From contig JAMZAV010001282.1 in NCBI GenBank assembly GCA_024449915.1, positions 310,001 through 374,000 of the forward strand: DNA of 64,000 nt, written 5' to 3'. The notes under the pieces are model-generated. The model ran no database searches. It saw only the letters and a list, made by a program, of their open reading frames with translations, and was not told the origin of the DNA. This document shows, piece after piece, positions 54,046-63,936 of this stretch. This DNA comes from Sweltsa coloradensis (Eukaryota > Arthropoda > Insecta > Plecoptera > Chloroperlidae). Numbering within the stretch: position 1 is the first letter of the stretch; every line of letters starts with the position of its first letter. A program made the translations under genes and the position numbers.

Positions 54046-54479
54046 TCAGAACAGAACAGAGTTCGACTCGCAATGTTTGAAGTACTCCATCTCACCTTCA
54101 TCAACTCTGCAATACTGGCCTACCCGTCTCCCTCGTCATTGCCCACTTCATCACGGACTTCAACTAGAACCCCCCCCCCCTCCATCCCCCCTCCACCCCC
54201 TACAGGAGAGAACGGAAATGATGAACCGGGTGCCAGACCTGATCAATTAATGGTTACAATGAAGTAGAAACGAATTTGGCACGCGGCCAACTCCCGTCGA
54301 ATGGGACTGTCGTCATAACTCGCTCCCGCAGCCGTACAAATGTCTGTCTGGCTGTCTGCACTCAATTATAGGAATTGGTTTTTAGAAGGGAATTCTATAA
54401 TGATGGTTGATATTACGACAAAGTAAAAGGCGATGTTTACTCGAGTGGCTAGTGATTAATATTATCGCCGGTCTTCTAA

Positions 54480-55145
54480 ACTCTTAAAGGGGTATTTAAC
54501 CGCTAAACTCAAAAAATATATTTCATTCAGGCAAACTAGTAATGAATTTAGCAATTAACAGAAAATTTATTGGGGCCACCATGACCTCCCAAAAAATTGT
54601 CAAACATGACATTTTTTGAGCTAGGTCCCATCGGCAAAATTCCCCCATAAGAAATAACATGGGGACGATCTTTATGCCCCGTGACCTTGGAGGATTTTGT
54701 TCCAAAAAAATATTGGCCATTATTGACGTACTCGACAGCCTTTTCTGTAAATTCTCTATATTTTGTTTTGTAATTTGGGCAAGTAGTTTGGTCAAAATAT
54801 GCTGATTACTAAGATGGGGTGTGATTTTGGAATGCATATTTTTGCGTGTTTGAGGGTATATTTGGGCACAGTTTCAAGACACGATGTTATAAAGGGGCAT
54901 TTTAGATTGGTACTATGCTCTAGTATCTATGTGGACCAAAAAAGAAGCAGGTTAAGGCCGATTTAGGAAATTTTCCAAAACACCAATTTTCGCCAATTTC
55001 TGGATCAAAATAAAAAAAATCGTCTTAAATCACTGTTACAAGATATAATTTTTTAAACAGTCATTTAAGTGTAGTATTGTGCTATAGATCACGTGGTAAA
55101 AAATTATTTTTGTGGTTTTTAGCCCCTTTAAGAGTCAACTATACC
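54480..55145 (+). mobile_element. CR-6 element, complete copy
   Basis: Perfect 13-bp inverted ends: ACTCTTAAAGGGG at left (54480-54492) and CCCCTTTAAGAGT at right (55133-55145). The body shares CATGGGGACGATCTTTATGC, GACGTACTCGACAGCC, GGTGTGATTTTGGAATGCAT, GTTTCAAGACACGATG and CACGTGGTAAAAAATTA with the copies at 37269 and 45920 in opposite orientation. A 104-codon minus frame is a by-product. Confidence 0.85.
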
Positions 55146-55149
55146 TATT

Positions 55150-55695
55150 TGAAACTTTTTTGGGAACTTTTCCTGCTTCAAGTGTCATCCGATCGATACG
55201 CAATTTTGCATAATTGTCAAGCAAGGATATGGTCATTCTTTTAAAGTCAAAGATTACTTAACATTTTTGCGTAAACGCACAAATAAATTCTGTAATTTAC
55301 CAATTTTGATGATTTTACAAAAATCAAAAAACCTTAAAAAAACATTTAATTAATTTGGATTTTTTTGTGATTGTTTAAAAATGTGCTTCTATAGAAGACT
55401 GTGTATACAAGACCAAATGTTGTTTGCAAAGTGTGGTAACAATCTGATAAAAACTTGCTTCAGGACGAGTTCAAGAAAAAGAATCACTTATATTGCAGAC
55501 TTGCAGAATACACTATGATTCACAGAAGACGTGTATCTACTCTAGTACCACTAGTTACAATCGAAGCTAATTCTAAAAATAATTACTAATTCGCATTGTT
55601 TAAATTATTTATTTTCTAGTCTAGTATTTGATTCTAATAACATTAATTTTTAATTTTAGGATTTCGCTGCCAAACAAGTTTATTGAAAAACCTTT
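55150..55695. other. AT-rich stretch with decayed repeat
   Basis: AGTGTCATCCGATCGATACG, AATTTTGCATAATTGTCAAG near 55180-55225 resembles ATGCATCCGACGTATATGAA, ACTTTGCAAAGTTGTCAA near 46908-46950, so an old repeat is present. No gene. Confidence 0.35.
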
Positions 55696-55699
55696 AAAA

Positions 55700-55885
55700 C
55701 TTTGCCCAGGGTCAATAATGCCCCTCATCCGGTGTCATTGTGTTTGAGAATACGTTTTTCTCGATCCCTTCCTTGTTTTTGTATTGACGACCTAAGGAAA
55801 ACTTGGAAACTTTGTCAGAAAATCTGGTAACGGGTATCGAATCCGCGACCTCCCGAATCAGAGTCTCGCGCGTTGCGTGGACACA
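55700..55885 (-). mobile_element. SINE-1 copy, decayed
   Basis: CCAGGGTCAATAATGCCCCT, ACGGGTATCGAATCCGCGAC (B box complement) and CTCCCGAATCAGAGTCTCGC. The central block is heavily altered. Confidence 0.7.
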
Positions 55886-56074
55886 AAATATCAACACTAG
55901 AATTTAAATGACCAGAACATTTCGCCGCGTTTAAATATTATTTACTTTACGTTCCATCGAATCACTGTGGGCCATCATCAGAAGAAAACCTAATTTATTT
56001 AAAAATTACAAATTAAATGTTTAACTACGAACGTATAAGGAAGTTATATAAACCAAAAATGTGCAATGGAATCC

Positions 56075-56270
56075 TTGGCGGAGGTGCCAAGTACAGGAAA
56101 TACGTACATTTTATAACATTCTAGTTTCGCCCCCTGACCCTAGGGCCACAAAACATAATATTATCATCTTGTTAAAGAACAATATCCACAAAACATCGCA
56201 TGCCAATCAGAATTCATGTTCGTGTTTTTCGTGAAACGTGACATACGAACGGACGGACAGACTGATGAGA
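56075..56270 (-). mobile_element. Family E copy, inverted
   Basis: GGCGGAGGTGCCAAGTAC, CCCCCTGACCCTAGGGCCAC, CTTGTTAAAGAACAATATCC, TTCATGTTCGTGTTTTTCG, ACGGACGGACAGACTG. The order is the complement of the plus-strand copies. Confidence 0.75.
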
Positions 56271-56284
56271 ATATCAATATTTAG

Positions 56285-56590
56285 TTTTAATTGAATTTTA
56301 TTTATTTATTTAACCTCTATCCTATTCAGTTAAAAACTGCTTTACAAAGGAGGGCAACTAAATAAATCAAATTACACAGATGCAGACACAACAATGAACT
56401 ACAGTTTAGAAAATATTTGAAATAATAGTATTACAACAAAAATGTATTAAAACACACTAATTTTTGGTAACAAATTCAAAAAGGATATTAAATGCAATTA
56501 ATTAATGAATCAAATATAAAAAGGGGTGAAAAAAGAGAAATGCAAGAAAAAATAAAATAACAAAATCATCAAAAAAGCAAAACAAAAAGA
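56285..56590 (-). mobile_element. LINE-like 3' tail (family F)
   Basis: ATTTATTTATTTAACCTCTA, TCCTATTCAGTTAAAAACTG, GATGCAGACACAACAATGAA. Nearly the same as 17828-18115. Here it follows family E, as it also nearly does at 27760. Confidence 0.7.
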
Positions 56591-56599
56591 TCAATATTG

Positions 56600-57225
56600 A
56601 ACCTCTTCTTCCCCTAAAATCCCTCGTCACCACATTATATCGTTTTTAACCTTCCAAAATTAATTTCCCTCCATTTTCAATTCCCTTTACTTTGTAAAAC
56701 GTTGCAATTTGCTTCATTGTGATTTGTTCGTGGCTCATTCATCCAGTGCTTTTCAGTTTCAGCTTTCAACTTTCCCTTGTTTATATTTCACCCTTGAAAT
56801 CAAAGCAACTTTTGTATGTGTTTTGTTTACACTTCGTCGTCCATTACTTTCCACGCTAGAGTAGAGAGTTTATGAACAATTAATTATCCGCACAACGCCA
56901 CAATAGATCGGGATACAAAGCTAAATGCTACATCCTAAAACAAAATCTAATTACTAAAAACTAATTTACATTAGCCCACGTAAACCTGTATGAAAACCGA
57001 GGTAGCTGACGTTCAATCATTTCATAACAATTATAATTATGTTGTTTGTCTGCGGTGACTCTTCTGAAGTAGTTCATAGTTTACATGTCATACATAATAT
57101 AATTACATCACAAAGTGGTGTATAATTAAGTATTATGCTACACAAAATCAGTCGGTTGTGCGACCTGAAAAACCAACAATCGTGTACATTGATAATCATC
57201 AAAAAATTACAGTTCCAAGTATTCT
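56600..57225. other. AT-rich stretch, nothing recognised
   Basis: No convincing feature. Confidence 0.3.
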
Positions 57226-57228
57226 ACA

Positions 57229-57564
57229 TGTAGAAATACAGCCAAACCTTACACACTCAAAAGGAATGAGATCTAAAAAAGGGCCAAGCTCATCTACCCT
57301 TCCACATAAACGTACAGTGTCCCATAACAGCATCCTCGAAAAGCTTTTCAAAATAGAATTTGCGATTATTAATTTAACGTAATAGTTTATCAAAGTTCTT
57401 TTTTTGTAATTAATTTAAACGTAAACATGCAAATTCTATTTTGCCAAGCTTTTCGAGGATGCTGTTATGGGACACTGTACGTTTATGTGGAAGGGTAGAT
57501 GAGCTTGGCCCTTTTTTTAGATCTCATTCCTTTTGAGTGTGTAAGGTTTGGCTGTATTTCTACA
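57229..57564. repeat. Near-perfect 336-bp palindrome
   Basis: Arms 57229-57363 and 57429-57564 (about 135 bases) match with only a few differences around a 65-base AT-rich loop. The ends TGTAGAAATACAGCCAAACC and its complement are perfect. A 74-codon plus frame and a 64-codon minus frame both come from the arm. No transposase or target duplication is evident. Confidence 0.9.
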
Positions 57565-57896
57565 AGTTTTTGTTATGTGTGTGATCTCATTACTTTTTCA
57601 AGTTCCATTACAAAATTATTTGCTAAAATATAATATTTTTATCAAAGTTGATTTAAATTCTATGGTATTAGCAGTAACAATATAGGATGTAAAATATCTA
57701 GACCCGGATTCATGTACATCCTGGGTATAGGTGGTATAACCATGGTATAACGACGGTATAAGGACTGGACCCCAATTCTTGAGTTCGTGGGAGATGAGTT
57801 GAAAACGCAATTTGAAAACGAAGTCGTTTTCGTTTTCGAAGGAATTGGTATTCTTGAACGGTATCGTGGAAAACGTCATGGGTTGTGAGTTGAAAG

Positions 57897-59014
57897 CATT
57901 GATATTAAACCCCTATAGTAGGCTAGATTAGCAGTCTCCTATACCTCCGCACAGGCGCGAGCGTAGCAAATTGAAGACTCAACCGGCCCATTTCAAGATG
58001 GCGATTTGGTGTTTTAATTTATGCTTTTTTAATGCAATAAAGTATTTTACTGGATTGTTTGATATGGTTTTAGCTTGTGCAGCATGGTATTAAACAAAAG
58101 AAACAATACGAAGTGATTGCATAAGGGAATTTAGTAATCATTTGGTGTTAAAGGCTAGTATGCTTACCTGTCAACCTGGCGGCAATCTTGAGAACTATTT
58201 GGCCACAAATCGCTCCCATTTGATTAACATGTAAACTGTCATTTTAAGATGGCTTCTAATTGTACCGGAAGTGGACCACCGACTGCTGGTCTAGCCAATT
58301 ATGAGTGCGTTCCGTAGAAGCGACCGGTCGACCAGTCTTCTATTATATCGTTCCGTAAATCAGATTGGGCGACCACTCTACCCATTGCATAGCGTACCGT
58401 TAATGTTCTGGTCGACCAGTGGTAACGACCACAACGCCCAACGTTTTCATGTGGGCGTAGTGGCTCGGTAGTGGTCGTTTTCATTGAAGTATGGCGCTAT
58501 TTTTGAAATATATGTCTGCTGATGTGTATTTTGCTGTTTACTTATACGTAGATCAACTGATTGAGCTGTAAAGTCTCGATTGGTGTGCTTAGAGAACATG
58601 TAAAGCATACGTGGAGGTAGGCTTAGGCTTTCGTGTATTTTCTGTGCCTGTTTTACTAGTAGGCCTAGGCCTAAGCTGGTCGAGGGTGGTTCTGTAGCCC
58701 TGGCCTAGGCCTAGGGCCGAGAGGGCATAATAATCGAATATTTATTTGGCCTAGAGCATACCTTCTTTAATCAATGAGCATACACAGACTACACATTGTC
58801 TGGCAGTCGTATTTGTCACAATTAATTAATAGCAGCATCTTTTGCCGTTCCATCGCCATTTTCCCGCTGGCAAAATCGAACGTTTTTAGTTTGGAAGTGT
58901 TCCGTTGTAGGTCGCGACCAAAGCGACCAATGACGGGTGACGTCACGACCTATCGACGACCAGTGTGGTCGACCGGTCGCTTCTACGGAACGCAACCTAT
59001 ATAGGATGTCTATG
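57897..59014 (+). mobile_element. hAT-like MITE, split by a nested element
   Basis: Same 420-bp element as 43108, with about one difference seen across the first 400 bases. It is interrupted after GGTCTAGCCAATTAT and resumes ATAGGATGTCTATG. GTTGAAAG flanks the whole compound at 57889-57896 and 59015-59022, proving that the hAT-like element landed first. Confidence 0.9.
58303..58997. mobile_element. Non-autonomous PIF/Harbinger-like element nested in the hAT-like MITE
   Basis: 695 bp with inverted ends of 32 bases: GAGTGCGTTCCGTAGAAGCG then ACCGGTCGACCA, and at the right the complement beginning GGTTGCGTTCCG. TAT is duplicated at 58300-58302 and 58998-59000. Removing the element plus one TAT restores the uninterrupted 43.1-kb sequence. 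GGTCGACCA and ACGACC-type motifs recur near the ends as possible subterminal repeats. No transposase frame. Confidence 0.9.
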
Positions 59015-59024
59015 GTTGAAAGAG

Positions 59025-59515
59025 TATCACGAAATCCAAACACTTTAAAAAGATTTGCGTATAGCAAAGAGCTCGAAAAAGTTCTATATTTATTCTAGAT
59101 GGCAGTGCCTTCATAAACGCAGGCCAATCGAAAGACAAGTTGTATGAAATGATTTGATTGTTGCAATTATGTAAACAAACAGTTGAGCAAGTTCATATCA
59201 AAACAATGTTGTGCTGGCATAGGGTTGGCTAGGCTTGTCAAACATGTAATGTAAGTATGAATTTTACTAGTCCTATAGCCAAATGGAACTTTAGACCTAC
59301 ACTGTTGTATTATAAATAATTTTCTACATCTGGGCCTAGGCCAGGGACGGTTTCTGATTTGTTTTATGAGAGTATAATGACACCTTTTCTCGTTCCACAC
59401 AAAGAAGAAAATTTTTAAATGTCCGCCATTTGTTTACGTATCGCACTTTCCCGCCTAACTCTGCTTATACCGTCAACAAGTGTCAAGTAACTATGGTTAC
59501 TTGTTGATTATATGC
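59025..59515. other. AT-rich stretch, nothing recognised
   Basis: Contains CAACAAGTG...TACTTGTTG hairpin at about 59473-59505. No gene. Confidence 0.3.
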
Positions 59516-59519
59516 CAAG

Positions 59520-59668
59520 TGTTTAAGGCTTATTTTAAAACCTTTATTTGGAAGCCTTCCAACAAACTTTTTCAACTTTTTTTTTCAAAAGAGACTATCA
59601 TTCTATAACCTTAATGTCCATGTAAAATATGAACATTGTAGCCCCACCCGTCTGGTCAGAATCGCGGG
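59520..59668 (-). mobile_element. Family C fragment
   Basis: TATTTTAAAACCTTTATTTGG, AACTTTTTCAACTTTTTTTT, AATGTCCATGTAAAATATGA, ACATTGTAGCCCCACCCG. This is the CCCCACCCG module only, without either end. Confidence 0.7.
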
Positions 59669-59678
59669 CCGACGTATT

Positions 59679-59727
59679 AGATGTTAGCAGTAGTAGGCAG
59701 TAGGCAGTAGTAGGCAGTAGCTAACAT
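59679..59727. repeat. Hairpin-bounded GTAGGCA tandem repeat
   Basis: GATGTTAGC and GCTAACATC form the stem of a hairpin enclosing four AGTAG/GGCAGT-type units. Confidence 0.8.
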
Positions 59728-59984
59728 CCTTAAAGTGATTTTGAGCATGTTTCAAGCCATTTTTTTCACCAAGAAGGAATAATCGTACCCCAATAAAATT
59801 TGGCATGTGTTGTCAGGTACCTAAATCCCCTCGATTGTGATAGTTTTCAAGTTCACATCACGTTACATGACGGCTGGGTAACACCTCGAAATCACCCCAA
59901 CTCTGCTTGGTGTATAAGGTGCTTGAGTGTGTAGCGCACCGCGGCTTGGCTGCGGCGCCCTAACGGGCACCTAGATATCCATCA

Positions 59985-60300
59985 CTTTTTGTCCGCCCGT
60001 CTGTGCATGTGTCACGTCTCACGATGAAAACCGAACATGACAACCGATTGACACGCGTTTTGATGATGACATTACCCTTCAACAAAGACAATACAGAATG
60101 CCCAGGTGGTCAGAGGGAATGGGCTATCCTCACTCAAATAAACAGAATGTCCAGGTGGTCAGAGGGAATGGGCTATCCTCACTCAAATAAGGAATATTTC
60201 GAAACCCGGCACCTCCACCAAATCTCAATCATTGATGTTTTATTTGTGTATCCTATTTGTTGATAATGTGTTGAAGTAGATTCGCTCTTTAATCTGGGTA
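59985..60300 (+). mobile_element. Family E element with internal tandem duplication
   Basis: GTCCGCCCGTCTGTGCATGTG, CACGATGAAAACCGAACATGAC, CTTCAACAAAGACAATACAG, ACCCGGCACCTCCACCAAAT, GTAGATTCGCTC end. A 49-50 bp unit (CCAGGTGGTCAGAGGGAATG, GGCTATCCTCACTCAAATAA) is doubled at 60093-60190. Confidence 0.8.
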
Positions 60301-60334
60301 CCCCCTAAGACTGTTTATTTTAAAATGAATTAAT

Positions 60335-60903
60335 TGGATGAGCGAAGCGAAGACTTCAATTTCACTGACCCCACAAAAAATTTAGCTCCAATGTGTTTTT
60401 TTTTCTCTGTCTGTTTGTTTGCACGCTAACGGGAAAACGGCATATGCGATCTTGATGAAACTTGGAGTGGACCTTTTAAATCTCTGAACTAAGACTTGCC
60501 ACGTTTTTGGGTACAATCGAAGAAATATTTCTCATGAATATCGTACTTTTACGATTTTTGTCGATTTTTAATGCGATATTTTCGTGACATTTGGGCCGAT
60601 TCTGACCAAACGGGAGGGGCTAAAAGGTTCATATTTTACATGGACATCAAGGTAATGGTGATGTATTGCTTTTTGAAAGAAAAAATTTAAAAAGTAAGCC
60701 AGAATCCATAGAATAAAGGTTTTAATATGAGTTTTTTGGGGTTTATAATAACAATTAACAAGTAACAATATAAACTTGACAACAATCACCTACGTTGCAT
60801 TCAAAAAGCACTTACAAAGATTAAGTGATCCCTTGCAAACTAAAAACTTACAAAAAAGCTCATCCATCAACGCGACTAAAAAATGCGTTCGCGAAGCGGC
60901 CTA
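60335..60903 (+). mobile_element. Family C element, complete
   Basis: TGGATGAGCGAAGCGAAGAC, CGATCTTGATGAAACTTGG, GGTACAATCGAAGAAATATT, GACCAAACGGGAGGGGC, ending AAAAGCTCATCCATCAACGC and GTTCGCGAAGCGGCCTAG. About 570 bp. Flanks show only TAAT in common. Confidence 0.85.
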
Positions 60904-60909
60904 GTAATA

Positions 60910-61325
60910 AAACCTACAATCACGACGCTGTTTGCTGTATAGTTTTATCGAGTTTTGTTACGTACTCTACCGACTGACTCTAGGGCTAGGCGACTTTCCA
61001 TCACTGCCTCCTAGATGATTCAACTGGAGGTAGAGTATAGTAGGCCGTGCTTTTCATCTTCGACATCGTTCATGCTGCAACCCCATACGTTGCAACGCTC
61101 CAAATACTTAGCCATAAACTTCAAACCCTCTTTATCTAACTCTAATATATAAGGACGCTCGGCTGAGTCGTAAATTGTGACCAAACAATAGTTAGGTGAG
61201 TCATGTGAAAGTTCGAAAAAACGGATGAATCGTTGTGTCGGGTGAATAAGGGGTCATTCACGTAAAATGATCAAGACTATTGATTATGAATAGGGATATG
61301 GTCCTAACTATACAGCCACTGATTT
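60910..61325. other. Unassigned sequence
   Basis: No motif recognised on either strand. Confidence 0.3.
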
Positions 61326-61330
61326 CATTA

Positions 61331-61440
61331 GCCCCGATTGGATGTTACTAAGAATGTACATTAAGAATTATCAACCGTTATAAATGTTTTATTACTTCTT
61401 AATCACTCGTTGTTAGTTCTTAGTAACAGCCAATCAGGGC
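61331..61440. mobile_element. 110-bp MITE-like palindrome
   Basis: GCCCCGATTGGATGTTACTA and AGAAT at left, with TTAGTAACAGCCAATCAGGGC as its complement at right. Ends of about 27 bases, no clear target duplication. Confidence 0.7.
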
Positions 61441-61584
61441 ACAGGACAATATTTTTAATTTCAATTTATTTCAATATGATACAGTGATACATTGATACAG
61501 GTTGGTCAACCGAAGCTTTTAACGTGAACAGTTATGCAGATACCGCTCTTATAAAATAAGAATTATATAAAACCATTTTTTTAT

Positions 61585-61642
61585 AGGGTACTCAACACAT
61601 GGCTCGCTTACTCGTCTAACAACGACTTTGGCGTTTTCCAAA
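61585..61642 (+). mobile_element. Family D left-end fragment
   Basis: AGGGTACTCAACACATGGCTC, GCTTACTCGTCTAACAACGA, CTTTGGCGTTTTCC. Only the left end is present. Confidence 0.7.
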
Positions 61643-61819
61643 TAATAAAATATGCGCTAGTCATCTAGCTAGAGTTTCACGAACCGTTCAAGGAGCAAGG
61701 TCTAGCAACCTCAAGGTTCCATGAATGTATGCTAGGAGACTTAATAGACCTTGGCGAATATCTGTACTCAGTTCCACAGCTTGCTGGATGTGAATGGGCA
61801 CGATGTTCTTTGACAGCTC

Positions 61820-62237
61820 CATTGATATTAAACCCCTATAGTAGGCTAGATTAGCAGTGTCCAATACTTCCGCACAGGCGCGAGCGTAACAAATTGAAGC
61901 GTCGAAAATCCAGTTCAAGATGGCGATTTGGCGTTTTAATTTATGCTTTTTTAAAGCAATAAAGTATTTTACTGGATTGTGTGATATGGTTTTAGCTTGT
62001 GCAGCATGGTATTAAACAAACAGAAACAATACCAAGTTATTGCGTGAGGGAATTTAGTAATCATTTGATGTTAAAATCTAGTATGCTGTCAAACTGGCGG
62101 CCATCTTTAAAAATATTCGTTCTTCAAATCGCTCCCATTTGATTAACATGTAAACTGTCATTTCAAGATGGCTTCCAATTGTAACGGAAGTGGACCACCG
62201 ACTGCTAATCTAGCCTAACAGTAGTTAAATATCAATG
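61820..62237 (+). mobile_element. hAT-like MITE, complete, just upstream of the serpin
   Basis: 418 bp with inverted ends CATTGATATTAAACCCCTAT and the complement ...GTAGTTAAATATCAATG. GACAGCTC is duplicated exactly at 61812-61819 and 62238-62245. It is more diverged from the 43.1- and 57.9-kb pair than they are from each other. Its right end is 117 bases from the serpin start codon. Confidence 0.92.
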
Positions 62238-62253
62238 GACAGCTCACATAACC

Positions 62254-62265
62254 TGCGCATGCGCA
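62254..62265. promoter_or_regulatory. NRF-1/EWG-type palindrome upstream of the serpin
   Basis: TGCGCATGCGCA matches the NRF-1 consensus YGCGCAYGCGCR exactly, 89 bases upstream of the start codon. Knowledge: NRF-1 (EWG in Drosophila) sites mark promoters. No TATA box is seen in the 100 bases before the ATG. Inferred promoter element only. Confidence 0.5.
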
Positions 62266-62354
62266 AGTATCCAGGGCGATGAACAAAAAAGTTTGATGTT
62301 TTTGTTTTGAATAAATGTCATTATTTTGCATTTTGAACCGTTAATTTCAAAAAC

Positions 62355-63936
62355 ATGTACGACATGAAGTACACAATATTGTTAGCTCTGTACGTCTCAT
62401 TGTGGAAAGTGTGTTATGCGTCATCTGACAGGGACCCCCTGAAAGCAGTTATTCATAGCAACTGGGAGTTCACTAGCTCGCTGTACACGAAGATCTCCCA
62501 GGCAGCTAACCCAGAAGGCAACATCGTCTTCTCGCCGCTAAGTGTGCAGGTAATCTTGGCCTTGTGTTCTGAAGGCGCTGGGGGCGAAACTGCCAAACAG
62601 CTGTTGAAAGGCCTTGACCTTCCTGATAACACCGACGATATCAAAACTGGTTTTAAAAAACTTCTTGAATCGCTCCCCAGTTCGGAAAAAGTCACCCTGA
62701 GAATTGCGAATAAAATATTTCTTGCTATGAGATTTCACGTTTTGAATAGCTTCAACGACACCGCCCAAGAGTTCTTCTTGTCGGATGTCGAGAATGTCAA
62801 CTACGGAGAAACCTATGATCGCTGCTAGAACCATCAACGAGTGGGCGGAGCAGAAAACTCACAAGAAGATCACTGACATTGTGTCCGCTGATGGTTTGGA
62901 TGCAAACACAGCAATGATTCTGGCCAATGCTGTCTACTTCAAAGGGGAATGGGATGTAGCGTTTGACAAAGAAGACAATATTCAAGGTACTTTTTACGAT
63001 AATGGAAAATACAAGAAAGGAATGCTGATGATGCAGTGTTATAGGAAGTTCAATTTCTATATAAATAGGAAGCTTGGTGCGAAACTTCTTGAGGTGCCTT
63101 ACAAGAACAAAACAATGTCATTGTTCATAATTTTGCCAATGAAAAAAGACGGTCTACCAAGCGTCGAAGCAAAGCTGGCAACTATAAAGTTGCAGGATAT
63201 TTACGAATCAATAAAACAATATGTAGACATACATTTGTCGCTACCTATTTTCTCAATTAAACAATCATTGCAACTGAACAAAATTCTTGGCGAGTTAGAT
63301 GTCGTTGACATGTTTGGTCGTGACGCAGACTTCTCGGGTATGTCCCCGGAGATGGGGCTCTCCGTCAGTAAAGTGTTGCACACGGCAATGATCGAGGTCA
63401 ATGAAGAGGGGACGGTAGCGGAGGCGGCGGGGGTTCAGACAGCTGCTAGGCTGAGTCCACAAAGCGAGCGTTTCGTCGTCGACCACCCATTCATCTTTGC
63501 GCTGGTCTCCCAACTGACGAATGTCGTGCTCTTTGTGGGGAGGTTCACCGGAGATGAGGGCGAGACGAAGTTCACATACGGCACCACAGAAGGCGGTAAT
63601 AAAAGTATATCAAATCGTACGTTAATGTCCGTTTCGTCTGATGACTGGTATTCCTTTCTTCATCGCGAAAGACGTTGGACTCCTAAACAAGATAAAGAAA
63701 TGCAACGAACATGCGCGCAATTCAACACTGGCCATCTTCAACTTCCGGCTGTGCAACTACTTGAAGTTGAAGTATCATGCAGGGTTTATTTTATTGTTGA
63801 ATCTGTTGATGATGGTGGGTATAAGAAATTATGTGAGCAATTATCGTCTGATCCTAGTTCTGTAGATCTAATTGGTGATGTTCTAACTTACGTTAAAACG
63901 GTATGCAAGATTAAAAAAAAAGGGTATTCCGGTTGA
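62355..63936 (+). CDS. Secreted serpin with one frameshift and a C-terminal read-through extension
   Basis: Serine-protease-inhibitor (serpin) family protein, predicted to be secreted. Residues 1-22 form a signal peptide (KYTILLALYVSLW core, cleavage after VCYA). The frame runs from the ATG at 62355 to about 62810, then must skip one base in GAAACC (62808-62812). It continues with INEWAEQKTHKKI, NAVYFKGEWDVAF and the hinge EEGTVAEAAG near residues 350-360. The hinge has Thr at P14 and small residues at P12-P9, so it looks inhibitory. The reactive-site bond is probably Leu-Ser (ARLSP), with Arg at P2. The domain ends at VLFVGRFTG (about 63552), about 400 residues, a normal length. N-glycosylation sequons: NDT and NKT. 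There is no stop: the frame runs on to 63936. No introns are visible. The frameshift could be an assembly error or true decay. Confidence 0.88.
63563..63770 (+). other. Linker downstream of the serpin domain
   Basis: In the serpin frame this encodes about 70 residues with no serpin counterpart (KFTYGTTEGGNKSIS onward). A second overlapping frame (63641-63865, phase 2) is also open. A GGCG|GTAATA donor-like site is present at about 63594-63603. Whether this is exon, intron or 3' UTR cannot be decided here. Confidence 0.35.

Noticed and set aside
62453..63513. Several minus-strand frames across the serpin
   Set aside because: Shadow frames of the serpin coding strand.
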